This document shows positions 24,340-35,699 of a stretch of DNA of 64,000 nt, in pieces. The translations under genes were made by a program, and so were the position numbers. The stretch is taken from positions 108,830 through 172,829 of the forward strand of contig AZLU01000027.1 in NCBI GenBank assembly GCA_002224055.1, in the 5' to 3' direction. Each line of letters starts with the position of its first letter. The first letter of the stretch is position 1. The notes below the pieces were generated by a model. The model was given only the letters and a program-made list of their open reading frames with translations, was not told the origin of the DNA and searched no databases. Source of the DNA: Pezizomycotina sp. ARF18 (lineage: Eukaryota; Ascomycota).

Positions 24340-24450
24340 CAATCCATCATATCATGCCGCTACAAACCTATCATATCATATTACTACAAACCCATCATAT
24401 CGTATTGCTACAAACCCATCATGTCGTATTACTACAAATATATCATATTA
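24340..24450 (+). repeat. 24-25 bp minisatellite after module copy D
   Basis: Four well-kept units of CATCATATCGTATTGCTACA plus AACC, about 24-25 bp each, and a decayed fifth. This copy gives the clearest unit consensus for the family. Confidence 0.85.
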
Positions 24451-24700
24451 TATATTACAAGTACTATTAATAATATATATTTATACAGAACCTTATAGTT
24501 AAAAAAAAAAATTACATATATATTAAAAGAAAGAAAGTTATCCATTTAAATATACTAAATTTGTTATATTAAGTCTTATACGTAATTATCTATACTCAAT
24601 TATTTAGTAGTTACAACGGCCTGTCATATTTACGAATATAGATTCTTTAAAATATTATTGATTAAATAAGAATATAGAATATGTAGGAAGGGGGGGAAGA
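24450..24700. other. AT-rich island
   Basis: Mostly A+T with ATATAT and TTAAAT strings, directly after the minisatellite of module copy D. Confidence 0.7.
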
Positions 24701-24729
24701 CAAGGAAGACGGAGGAAAGGATAAAGGAA

Positions 24730-25850
24730 CAAAATGCAACCTCGACTGAAGAAGAAGAAGCAGAATAAAGGGACAAAGAGAACGGAGAGGACGGAGAAGA
24801 TGACAAAGGAACTACAATTCAACATCAACCTTCTGGAACTTGAGTGTCCAACTGCTAGACCCCCCTTCAGCTGCTACTTCTTCCCGTCGCCTTTATACGC
24901 CCACCAAATTAGTAATTGGAAATCGTAGTGATGTGCTTGAAGAAGGTGTTTAGGCTTTATCTTAAATACGTTGAACCATGAATATTTGGAGAAAGAGAAT
25001 TTCATATGAACGAAAACTGCTTACCTAGGGAAATCGTCCGACCGTCCAGAGTTACTTCGTAATTACGCCAAATCTCCAACTTAGACCTAGAGCTGTTGAA
25101 ATACACATTATTCGGGATGGAAATTTCGGGTATACAAGCGGTGCGCGGTTTCATGATGTGATGCGCCGGCCTCGTCGGATTGTCGGAACGATGTCGAAAA
25201 GATTTCCATTGAATCCACTGATTTCGTAGAGATACCTAGTTTTGACTGCCCAACTCTTTTCGATTTCTTTGCAATTCGATTGCGCCATGGCTGGAACTCT
25301 TCATAAATTTATCAACTCTTGTGTGAAGCCTGGTCCTGGCTTTAAGAGGGAGGCGCCGCCGCCCCTCCTCAGAAGAGGCCCTTTGGGGTCCACAGAGCAG
25401 AGCCAGCAACTCGGCAATCGCTTAGTCTGCGTTCAACTTTGAATCGTTGGAAACCCGCAGTTTAAAATTGCCTAGTGAGATGATCTGTATTTTAGAAAAA
25501 GCAATTACTTTTAACTTGTGTGTTGACAAAAAGGTGTTTGGGTAGTGTATCTGGTACGTACGGTACTTAGCGGTCCCCAAAAAAAATATTCCCCAGGGTT
25601 TTCGGCAGAGGTTTTTTTTTTTTTTTTTTGTGGATATTAACAGGTCTTTGCCCCTGGAGGTTTTTGTGACTGCTTTTTTAAGCCGGATTTATAGGCAGAA
25701 CAAATTTTGTGAGTAATTCCCACGGAAAGAGGGAAGGAAAAAAAAAAAGAAAAGAAAAATATAATTACTTAAACCACATGTATATACTCGAACTTGTACA
25801 TACTAGAATTTCTTTATATCACACAAAGCAATCAGTCAACAATTCGCCAG
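24730..25850. other. Spacer with a weak coding signal
   Basis: Forward frames around 25090-25230 (AVEIHIIRDGNFGYTSGARF) and 25242-25442 have an even composition but no recognisable domain, and stops separate them. They may be an older relic upstream of the spliced gene at 25.86 kb. A T-run lies at about 25612-25629. Confidence 0.3.
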
Positions 25851-25858
25851 TCTACACC

Positions 25859-26815
25859 ATGACGGAAATAAGATCCGCTCCACAACTAGGTAAATTCTCC
25901 CCTCCATTTGGCATTTCGATTTTCACGTAAATTACAAAGCAGATACGGCGTCGTTGAAATTTCGAGTCCTCGGCAAAAGGAGCCAGTCAACCGAAGAGCC
26001 GCACGGAAACGTTGCGTCGGCTGCGAAGAGGAACCTTCCCACGGAACCTACCCGCGAGGAACCCGCCCGCAAGGAACCTACCCGCGAGGAACCTACCCCG
26101 AGGAAACCACCGCGAGGAAGGCAAACAGGTGGGCTTGGACAACGTCCCCGATGTCTCTGCCGCCGATCATAAATACGGGCCTCAACATACCCTGAGAAAG
26201 CATTCTACCAGTATGTTGCACATACCTCCAACCTTTTGTTTGTCATGTTCTCTAATATTTGATTCTGCCATATTATATAGTGGACGAAGTTTGCGTCGCA
26301 TGACGCAAGCCCTGGAGATCTTCAAGGTAACTATCGGTAAAGAGGTGCTTGGATACGGTATCGACTCGGGCGGAAAAGCAATGGATGTCTGCATTAAAGC
26401 GTATGACCAGCATTTCGCTGATTCTTATGATGACGTTCATTGTGAGTTTTACTACCTAAGTTTCTTCAGAAAACTTTTACGATGATATCTGACTTTCGTT
26501 ACACTTTTTTTTTTTTTGTTTTAGATATGCTTCTGAACCGCGCATACTTGTGTCACGAGGCTTTTGTTGAAAAATCGCCAGCTCTCCTTGCCCGTGTTGT
26601 GGGCGAAGTGGACCCCGTTTCGGATCTTATGGACTATTGCGAATCCAAGGATACAGAGGGCTCGGAATTGCTGATTGGGCTGTGCGTAGTAGGGAGAAGG
26701 AGAAGAGGACTGAGAAGGAGAACTCGAAGAACAGGCTGCGAAGCAGGCGCAGAGGGCGAGCGTCGCAAGAATGCCAGAAACCTGTTTAGCACTACATGGA
26801 TATTTGATATATAAT
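25859..26815 (+). CDS. Unrecognised spliced protein with Thr-Arg-Glu-Glu-Pro repeats
   Basis: The ATG at 25859 opens a short first exon (MTEIRSAPQL) with a GT donor at about 25890. After an AG acceptor near 25938 the frame gives SLKFRVLGKRSQSTEEP and then three to four tandem copies of P-T-R-E-E-P (26040-26110). The downstream frame (VGLDNVPDVSAADHKYGPQH) is shifted by one base. The break fits a missing base in the last repeat unit, which reads CCTACCCCGAGG instead of CCTACCCGCGAGG. A later exon reads TQALEIFKVTIGKEVLGYG and VCIKAYDQHFADSYDDVH. A well-formed intron of 83 bp (26442-26524, GTGAGT to a T-rich tract and TAG) joins in phase to YMLLNRAYLCHEAFVEKSPA and VVGEVDPVSDLMDYC. The C-terminus is basic and its frame is uncertain. 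I do not recognise the family. It sits amid decayed genes but retains sensible splicing, so it may be a live lineage-specific gene. Confidence 0.45.
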
Positions 26816-26819
26816 TCGG

Positions 26820-28580
26820 TACATGCATTCCAAAAAAAAAAAAAAAAGACAAAAAAGAAAGCAAAAAAAGGGGGGAAGCTATCAATTGCATTATCCTAAC
26901 GTAGAATATGAAACTGTATCTGTGAAAGCTTGCCAATAAGTTGTATCATTAACGGCTCCCAAGCTTGATAATGCTAGAAGCGGCCACCAAACAAAAAGTT
27001 TCTTGATAATACGCTATTACAAGTGAATAAACGGGAAGCGTGTATTTCAAATTGAAGAAAAGAAACGACAAGATATCGTTGTATATCCTTCAACGAGAAA
27101 TTTCAAGGCTACTTACTCTTTCACATCTTACAAATGCAACATGCTCTGTCGTCTCATTCCTAGCCATTCGAAAAAATTTTCCGGCTTTCGTATGCGTCTA
27201 CTCAAGATGTCACTTTGACAATAGGCGTTACTTCAACGGATAGTTCTATCCCGCACCCCATGGCGATGAAGACTATTGTCAAATAGGTGCTGCATTGCTT
27301 AGTTCAGGTAGCTTATCAAGTAATACCCTTGACCAGATCAATCAGAACAGGCTGGAATCCAGACCCTCTGGGGGGAAAATGGGGTTCATTGTTGCTTGCC
27401 GGAATTATTGGGATTTGAAGTCCATTTGAATTGAATATACTATCATAGGCCAAAGTCTCTTAACATCTCCATTTCCCCCACCAAAATACACGTAGACTTA
27501 TTAAATTTATCGCAACCAAAATTATTCAATATTAAAAAATAATTTTTATAAATTTTATAAATTATTTATTATCATATAGTCTTTATATATTCTGAGTTTT
27601 AAAAATTTTATAAAAATTTAAAGCACAGCTGAGTATTTAAATTTATTAATAATTTTTTCATTAAAATATCTGCGTTTATATATAAAATTAAAAAAATTTT
27701 AAAGCATGATAAATTTAAAGTATCGTCACTCTACGAATATCTCATAGATTTCTTTAAAATTATAAATATATAAAGACTCCATTAGTCATAATATAATATA
27801 AATTTTATAAAAATATTTTATTAAGTGGTAATTGTATGATTGTTGCTGAAAGATCGGTATTTTTGCCGTATTAATTGTGAGTGTGAAGAGACTTTTGTCC
27901 TATGATAGTACCACTCCACTCTTGAACCGGTTCTTTCTTTCTTTCGCTTCGCCTTGCCAAAATCAACAAGAAAATTTAATTTTTTTTTGAATTTTCTCAA
28001 ATAAATTTTTTTTTTTAAAATTACGAGTTCCCAAGTAATCCTTACTTAAAAGACGGAACTCAAAAAATTTTTTTTTTTTAGGTAGCCAATTCTTTTGCTG
28101 TGCCTTTTTCTCTTTCCCAAACCCTGGGTATCCCCTCTCTCCATTGCCGGCCCACACCAAAAAAAATAATCATCCTTTTAATCTTCCTTTTCTTAATACT
28201 GTCTTCTCGAAATTCTCTTTCCCAGCCACGCGAGGCAATCTTCTTTCCATGCCAATGGCGGAAGGCGGTTGGAGTGAGGAGAAGGGATGTGAGGTATGAC
28301 TGATATTTTGTCGTTCTTCATATATCCTTTTGGTAGTTAGTCTTCCCTTCTCTCCCCTAGTCGAAAGTACCGAGAAGAGAAGTTTCTTTTCATTCACATA
28401 GATGTTTTTGGAAGTTCGGTAGAATGTTTTTTTGTATAGTGATCATTTGTATTTGTGGGTATAATTTATCCTAACTAAGAAGGCAGATTTGCCAATTGTG
28501 AACAAAGAAAATGTTTAACAAAAGAAAATATTGGACAAAGGAAATTGTTTTGTAAAGAGCGTGTCCCGTGGTATTTTTCC
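26820..28580. other. Intergenic with an AT-rich island at 27480-27860
   Basis: No gene recognised. 27480-27860 is almost entirely A+T. Around 27985-28080 there are T-runs and an AATTACGAGTTCCC string resembling the sequence before module copy D. Confidence 0.5.
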
Positions 28581-28588
28581 ATCCATCA

Positions 28589-28955
28589 TCAATTCCGTAT
28601 TCGGTTTTTTTCCTTCCCATTCATACTAAAAAAAGTAGCCGGTAGAAAATCGTAAAATGACGTTTTCCTCATCAGCTGTGTTCGTTGTGGAAGCTGGATC
28701 CACCAAGATGGATCTGGCTGAACGATGTCGGCGCAGGGTGGTGGTAGATTCCAACCGCGAGCGAAGTGCCTCTGGTTGCGATTTCCACGATTCGTCAATG
28801 CCTGAGTCTCATGAGCAACGCCGGCAGGCATCGTTATGAAGCGGACCGTTATGCTGTAGTAGCAGTGGCGGTCATCGCGGAGTGTTGTTTTGTTACAGAT
28901 CTTGTTTTTCTGAAAATCATTCTTGGTAGAAGTTTTCAACCTATGAGAAGATAGT
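28589..28955. other. Coding-like patch, strand undecided
   Basis: A minus-strand frame of 116 codons (28939-28589) includes the well-mixed stretch GVAHETQALTNRGNRNQRHF. Forward frames (28657-28839 and 28766-28954) are equally open. No domain, no start context and no splice sites settle it. It could be a 3' exon or relic associated with the minus-strand gene at 29.06-29.56 kb, or unrelated. Confidence 0.25.
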
Positions 28956-29062
28956 TAGCAACTGGTTCTTTGGTTCTGTATAATGAGCTGAGAAAGAAAG
29001 AAAGAGTAGCTTACCATTTAGGCAGATCTGATGAGTGAGTTCCAGTAGCCACCCCGATGACT

Positions 29063-29563
29063 CAATCATCGGCGATGGCAGAAGAAGCGAGGCAGACCTT
29101 CCTCCTGAGGTCGTTGGCATTCTTGTACCTGCGGAGCTGGTTGGAGAGAGCAGAGCGGGTGTTGGCGCGCTGGGGTTGGCCTTGATGGCGCCCTGGTTGT
29201 CGGTCTGGCTACCGCAAGGAGTGCTCTCGTTGGAAGAGGTGCAGGAAGAATCGTCCTCATCGTCGTCGGAATCTTCTTCGAATTCGAGCTCGAGGTAGTT
29301 GGAAGGGCGGCGGAGGCGCGATTGCCTGGCCTGCTGCTGGCGTTGACCTAGGAGATCGAGCTCGGTGAAGAACTCGGATTCAGAGGATGGGGTCGCGTTG
29401 CTGGTGGCCGCGGGACTGCAGAGAGTAGGGCGGTTGGGCCACGAAGGGAAAGCACACGCGTGTCGCTCAGTGACGAAGGTCGGCGGGGAAGGAGGGAGCT
29501 GGAGGAGATCGTAGAGGGATCCCTGGAGGCAGAGTTGGAACGGATAGCAATGGGAGCAGACAT
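29063..29563 (-). CDS. Small acidic-core protein, unrecognised
   Basis: The start at 29563 has a good fungal context (CAAAATGTC) and is preceded by a CAACAACAA-rich and CATACATA-rich leader, as in expressed fungal genes. The N-terminus is Ser/Arg-rich (MSAPIAIRSNSASRDPST, then LLPRRPSSLSD). The middle holds EFFTELDLLGQRQQQARQSR, SNYLELEFEEDSDDDEDDSS and a Ser/Thr-rich stretch. The C-terminus is NTRSALSNQLRRYKNANDLR followed by RKVCLASSAIADD and a stop at 29063. The parts lie in three frames, so two single-base shifts (near 29430 and 29150) must be assembly errors or real lesions. The protein would be about 165 residues. The acidic run of about 15 residues followed by a basic helix-like C-terminus suggests a nuclear or ribonucleoprotein role, but this is only inference. 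Confidence 0.55.
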
Positions 29564-30560
29564 TTTGATTGTTGTTTGTTGTTCGGAAGGAACTACTTTT
29601 GGGTTTATTGTTGATGAAGTATGTATGTATGTATGTTGTTGTTGTAGAGTGATGTTGATATTCGATCAAGATCCTTCTTTTTCGAAAAGAGGAATGGAGG
29701 TTGTCTTTATATCTTTGTTGATATTGTTGATGGTCTACCAGAAATAAAATCCGGAGGTTGGATGGCAGGTCCTAATATATATCGAGATGAAGGGTGGTAT
29801 GAAGTTTAAGAGAGAGATCAGGGTCCCCTTTTTTGTTGTTATTTACTTTTTTTCTCGTGTTATTTTCTTCCTTTAGTTGAAATGGATGGTAATTACAGTA
29901 ATAAAAATTGGGATCGTGGGGGGAAGAAAGGAGAAGATGGGAGTTTTATAAATTTCTCTAGATGTAAATAAATAAAGGGAGAACTACTGTATGTACTAGC
30001 AAAATAGGGTGTGGGAAAGTGACTCGTCTCTCTTGTGTGTGGGAGTTCTGTTTCTCTTCTCTTTTTCGTGGGAAATTTGCTTTTCCTTCAGTTGGGGTAT
30101 GTATATTTCTTTTTTCCTTCCCCCTTCCTCTCTTCTCTCTTTTTCGTTGTCAATGCCAGAGGGAGGAAAAAGGGGTGGCATCTAATGCCAGCAAACCTCC
30201 TGGTGGTAGTTTGAAATAACACCGTGTTATACGACTGGAATACCACCCGAGTATCAAAAAGCAAATCCATTTTTCTCCCTTCCCATTTCTCCTCTCTCTC
30301 TCTCTGGAAAGGGTAGACTGGACTGGACTCTTTTTCTGCCCTGGCTGCACTTGGACACACACACACATAGCACACATCGGGACAACAAACCAAGAAGCAC
30401 GTTGGTCGTCGGAAGAGTGCACTCCTCTGACTGAACTGAACCCGTCTTCCGCCTCCCCACGGCCGACAGCCAAACAGCACACAGCACACTCAGCAACACA
30501 CACAGTACAGCACAGCAGCGCAGCACAAGCAGACACACACGGTTAAGGTAAGGTCAGAGG
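29564..30560 (-). promoter_or_regulatory. Leader and CT/CA-rich upstream region of the 29.56 kb gene
   Basis: On the minus strand the gene is preceded by a leader rich in CAACAACAA and CATACATA (29620-29640), then by pyrimidine-rich and CA-rich tracts, including AG/CT runs at 30110-30300 and CACACA runs near 30354-30370 and 30495-30545. Such pyrimidine and CAA tracts are typical of fungal promoters and 5' leaders. Overlapping open frames of 94-133 codons here are by-products of the low complexity. Confidence 0.4.
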
Positions 30561-33150
30561 TCACTTCTGGTAACGGAATGGGGGAGGACAAAAAGGTACA
30601 TCGATCTCGACAAGGTGAAAGTAACTGGATAACCGGTAGATAGATCTCTGTCTGCATTTCTTAGTAATACGTCAGCTCTAAAAGGGGAAAAACACATTTC
30701 TATTGTAGCCCTATTACCTTTCCGAGGCTCCGAGGCTTCTCGCTTTTCTTTTCTCTTCTCTTCCTTTTTATTTTCGTGCGAGTCCACAGTAGGCTTGTTT
30801 GACCGTGTTTCTTACTAATAAGAGCAATTATTTTTGGTCAGTATTTTCAGGACCACAAAGAAGGCAAAAACGGCCGGCCGTCAAAAAAGTACGGTATTGT
30901 TATTGCTGTTACAAAAGTCGCAAGGTGCGGGTTTTCTTCTACCCTCTTCCGCCCCCATAAAAATCACTTTTGGCCCTTTATTATTGTTATTATTGTCCTT
31001 TTTTTTTTTTTTTTTGTCTCATATGAAAAAAAGAGGAAATGTAATGAAAGATTCGAAACCCGAAGGGATGAAAGGGCAAAGAAGTATGAAAAACCCCCAA
31101 CTTTTTTTCTTTTTTTTTTCTTAAACACTTCTCTTTTGTCTTCGCCTCCGAAATTAGATTGTACCCCCAAACTACTGTTATTATTATTCTGAGCCTATAT
31201 ATCTTTTTTTTTTTTTTGGCTGTTACCGTCGTATAAGCAAAGCAGCCAGCCCTGTAGGATGAAGATCACACCCCCTATAATATCGAGTCAATGCCTTTAC
31301 AGTTACGAGGTATACACGGGCTATCTTTAACTGTCTATCCTCGTGCTCAGGAATATAAGTTGAATTGAATAAAATAGCTTCTATAATCGCTGTTATTAAT
31401 TATTAATAGATCTTTCTTCTTCTTTGTCCGTCAAGCTGTTATTCTCGTGTTTAAACGCGCAGTATACGTGACGCATAGATGTTACTAGCAATTTCTAAAC
31501 CCGAAACGACAAAATAGAAGAACAAAGAATTGCAGCAAGTGCAAGGGAACTTCACGTTCAATATCGATCGAGTACTCAGTACGTTCGGCAATCAATATGA
31601 AGAGGAGGAACAAATAATACCTGCTTTGTAATGATAATTCAATGTAATTAAAACAAGAAAAAGGATAATTTTCGTTATTTGAATTTGAATTAGTTACTTG
31701 CTTTGAATAATAATACTGCGCTTCAAGCTTCCCAGATATCATCTAGTATATCATTATTGTACTTCCCTCTTTCGCAGCCCTACCAGGTACCACTTTTTGT
31801 TTTTCTGGAGGTGGGTGCTTTAGTTTTGTAATCTCTCTCCCTCTCTCGCAGCTTCCCTTCCATGCTCCATAATGCTGATATCTGTGAGTAATTATTTTTA
31901 ACCCTAGGAATAATCCTGATGCTTTTTTTTTTTTCTTTTTTCTTTTTTTTTTACTAGGTATGGTATCTGCCGTGATACTGGGCTGAAGACGAGAAAAAAA
32001 CAGGAAATGGGTATTATCAGTGATTCCAAAACCCGCCTCAGCCCTGCTCGATATTACACAATCGACAAAAACGTGTGGAATGTACCGTTCGCGTTGTAAA
32101 ATGCCGAGAGATTTACGAGTACGTGATTTTCTTTGAACTTCCTTGCCTTTTGGAATTTTTCTTCAAATATCCCAGTTGCCGTTCGTGGCGCGGCGGCCGA
32201 ATAGTAAGGAAGATAATTGACTTACATACCAATTCACCACTGGAAGCCCTCGTGGAAGGCCGAGAGAACGATTGTTATCCCTGAACACACGCAGATATTA
32301 TTACAATTGCGAAAAAAAGCGGAGTAGATATCTTACCTAAGTTTAAAAATCCCGGTAAAGATATTGGCACATGGGAAAAAAAAAAAACAATGATCTCTGT
32401 TTTATGAGCTCTTGTCTTGTGATCGTGGGAAGTTGCATTCCGGAGAAGGATGGGGAGAATTGGATACAATTATCCCGAGCTCTTCCTCGGCCGCCGCGGA
32501 CTCATGTAAGGTTATATTTCGCAATTGTCAGGGGAAAAAAATTCACCGTGCCCTGGCATATATGCTCGTTCCTGTATCACCCAGAAACAAAATAACAATA
32601 ACAATTAAAAGACAATAACAATGTCGCTTATACCCTTCCCCTTCCGTGTTTCCCGGTCTAAAAATATGTGAGGATTCGATTCATCTTTCTTCTTTTCGTT
32701 CGAGAAAATTGCGTGCACGAGGCCTTCAGGGTGCGATCGATCCTGCCCTATCCCTTGTTCTTGACCAATGTCCGAGATACAGACATATCGCATCGCAATA
32801 CGACGGTACAGGATCTCGACACATCCGAAAAGCGTGCCGCTCGTATCGTCGGTTAAGATAGCAACGTGTGAACATGCTCAATTTTATTTTGGCTCCCTTG
32901 TGCTTTTGAGTAGAGCATTCGAAATAATATTGAAGCTACTTGTTATTTTTTATTATTATAATTGTTTTGCTTTTTTCACTCAAAAAAGTTTTCTCTTTTC
33001 TTTTTTTCTTTCTTTTTTTTTTTTCAGAGGGAAAGCGGCTCAAATTAAGCTTTCTCCTTTTTCCCCTGGCTGCAGATAATACTTAGTACGCACCACACAT
33101 TCTGTGCTTCCCAAAGAGAAAAAAAAAAAAAAAAAAAAAAGGTAGAAGAG
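30560..33150. other. Intergenic, no gene recognised
   Basis: Short frames only. T-runs lie near 31000-31016 and 31206-31218, and an A-run at 33119-33140. A forward pair of frames at 32646-32861 (about 70 codons) has no motif. Confidence 0.45.
33119..33140 (+). repeat. Poly-A run, 22 nt
   Basis: Uninterrupted A homopolymer about 260 bp upstream of the second HNH relic. Confidence 0.95.
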
Positions 33151-33399
33151 GTTAGATAAGCGTTATACAATAAAGTTGAGTAGCCACGAGGTCCGTGGCT
33201 CTACCAAGATGGGTATGTGTCATTCGCAAGCCTCCTTTTTTTTTTTTTGGCTTCTAAGTTTTCCATTTTTGGGAGATGGAGGAGGGGACCCGGGTTTTTC
33301 GGGCGGTCACCTCTATCGAAGCTCACCCGCAGACCGTGGTACACGATTCAAGTCTCTTCTAAGAGAGTTCGCAGGACGCCAAGTAGAAAAACAGCTGAC

Positions 33400-35357
33400 A
33401 TGACAGTAGAACACAGTTACCCCGCAAAGAAAGCTTCGAAATACCTCACAGACCTTTCCTACGACGCTGAAAGATGACCTTCCGGTGGCGAACCCGAGGA
33501 AAAGCCAATGGACGAGGCGATCGGATCCGGCGTTATCATACCTCAACCTTACTCTTTCCGCAACCCTCACATCATCATTACTTATTGCAGATTAATGACG
33601 GCATATTTTTCGGCCTTGATGGCTTCCAAGCTTCCCTCCTTCGCGGTCTTGTGTCAGCATCGGCGGTGCCTAGTGTTGTGGAGAATGTTGCTTCTTAGAG
33701 TTCAGAGAGCTTGAAATTCTGGCGACAAGCTCCATATGGCAGCATCACTTTCAAAACTTTCGGAGCTAAAGGTGTCTCCCTCCTCGAGGCCGCAGAAGCC
33801 CCTTTGTTGAAGAATACCGCCAGGATACCCTGCCGGCATCTTTCTCCACAAAGCGCCGTCGTCGGCCATCGGACCTCAAGGTCGTCCCCTCATCCTCGGA
33901 AGCGATCATAACACCACCGCCTTCAACTTCGCAGCCTCCTCCGAGCCCCCCAAAAAAGCGCTTTAGGGTGGTCAGCAGCGGAGAACGGACCTCTTCGGAC
34001 GACGAGCACGGACACTGACCGGCACAAAGTCTCTTCCAGAAGCTAGGAATCTGCAGTCCCCTCCCGCCCACATCCCACCAGAAAGAGCAAAAATTTCCTG
34101 CTCGTAGTAAGAGCTTCGGGAGAATATTCTGGAGAGACACATCAACGCATGCTGCGTAACAGGAATTGGGGATGAGAGCAGCGAAGGCCAGGCTGTCCAT
34201 ATTGTTCCGAGACGCACATGCGTGATCCTCAACCCCCAGACAATGGCGTTCTGGGAGGTAACGGCCTCCTCATTGGTGAAGAAGCCCGTGATATGCATAT
34301 CAGCTCGTGGGGAAGAATCCTGATAATTTGAAACAGTGTCCTCCTCTGGTCGCCGCTGCGCAAACACTACGATAAAGGCGACTGTATCTGCTTCCCGAGG
34401 CGAGCTACTCTAATCATTATCGTCTCGAATCTGCCGGTACGAAGCAAATAGCGGTGAATTTCCGTTGGAAGGGTAGGAAGGAGTCGCTCTCGCATTTTCG
34501 TACGCGGTCATCCACCGCCGATGGAGCAGCAGCCGTAGTGGATGAAGAAGAGAAATATCCTACAGATAGAGGGACGTCACCAGGGAGATTTTGAAGGGGA
34601 GAGGATTGTTCTCTTCACTAACGATCCCGTACATCAGCCACTACCTGACGGCTTCTCCTTGAACTTAACGCTTGATGGTGGCATTTCGTGAAGCTGGCAG
34701 GCTTATTACCACTATGGCCGTGTCGAACAGAAACTCGAGGATTACACCAAAAAGGCAGCGCGTAATATGAAGCGGCGACATTTCGCAGAAGCTGCGGGGG
34801 ATTCTGCGCAGACGATAACAGCAGTGGCGACGACGACGACGACGATGACAGATAAAGCCGGTAAAGGACGAGGGAACCAACTGCGACTCGCGGACGTGCT
34901 ATAGGCCGGAGGGAGCCACGGACAAGCTAGAGCCGCGAAACCAGGATACCGGAGAAGCAGGCTCGAGCGGAATGCCTCCGGACAACGTGCCTGCAAAAAC
35001 TTGTCCAACGCACCGTGACGCCCAGATAGCGCTAGACAAGGATCGTCAAGCTAAGAGCGTGACAGAGAGTAGTGGAGGCGGAATGTTGAAAGAGTTTGGC
35101 CCGCGCGAAGTGAGGGAGAAGTCGACCAAAGCGAGGGGCTTGCTCATGCCTCAAACCGGAACAGTCCCGGGTTGCCCGAATCCCCGTAGCAGACGTGGAG
35201 AAAGGTGGAGAAGCTGAGGAAGTCGATATACAGGAAAAGGAGGTTGAGGAGGAGGGTCAGACGCGGAGAAAATCGATACCGCAGACGACCACGACGGTGG
35301 GGACGAGGAAGAGGATCTGGAAGCCGCAGAGGTCGCAGAGTCTTACCAGTTATAAAG
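33400..35357 (+). pseudogene. HNH-nuclease domain gene, copy 2 (broken)
   Basis: A second HNH_2-like protein, parallel to copy 1. The start is unclear; an ATG at 33400 (MTVEHSYPAKKASKYLTD) is the best available. A Ser/Pro-rich linker follows (about 33880-34010: SEAIITPPPSTSQPPPSPPK and KKRFRVVSSGER). The core reads ENILERHINACCVTGIGDES, then QAVHIVPRRT (His at 34198-34200), NPDNLKQ (Asn near 34320) and, one frame on, LRKHYDKGD (His near 34365). These are the three HNH positions. The post-HNH region GERIVLFTNDPVHQPLPDGF leads in another frame to YHYGRVEQKLEDYTKKAARN near 34710-34770. The acidic tail (EKIDTADDHDGGDEEEDL, then VAESYQL) ends at a TAA at 35355-35357. I count at least six frame changes plus several stops. 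Motif residues differ from copy 1 (VHIVPRRT against AHIIPHSS; KHYDKGD against HHHFDEG), so these are old paralogues. Confidence 0.65.
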
Positions 35358-35514
35358 CCTCTCATTACAACGAGTTGTATGAAAATTGGATGAGAAGAGA
35401 GGAAATATATATTCACCTCGAATATAAACCTAAGCTAGCATCTATTAGGCAATATTTAATTCATTACGTTGTGAAAGTATGCAGGGCTCTCTTTTCGACT
35501 TATACTAACGGGAA

Positions 35515-35660
35515 TTGAGACGTGACATGATGGATTCCGTAGCAGCACGCTGATGTTGTGGAACAACACGACATGAGCAGGAAATAATAGTACGCATACT
35601 GGGTTTAGGCAGCAACGGCATGATGGTATGTAATACCACAGCATGACGTTGTTTGCCGCT
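35515..35660 (-). repeat. Minisatellite of module copy E (minus strand)
   Basis: Read on the minus strand, units resemble CATCATGCCGTTGCTGCCTA and CATGTCGTGTTGTTCCACAA, the same 23-25 bp theme as in copies A, B and D. Spacing and order relative to the module (module first, minisatellite second) are preserved after reverse complementing. Confidence 0.6.
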
Positions 35661-35699
35661 GGAATTAGATGACAAAAACGAGAAACAAAAAGCCTTGGA

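Noticed and set aside
30088-30538. Minus-strand frames of 94-133 codons rich in Cys, Val and Arg
   Set aside because: Three frames are open at once because the DNA is a CT/CA-rich promoter tract. The Cys/Val content comes from CA/TG dinucleotide runs.
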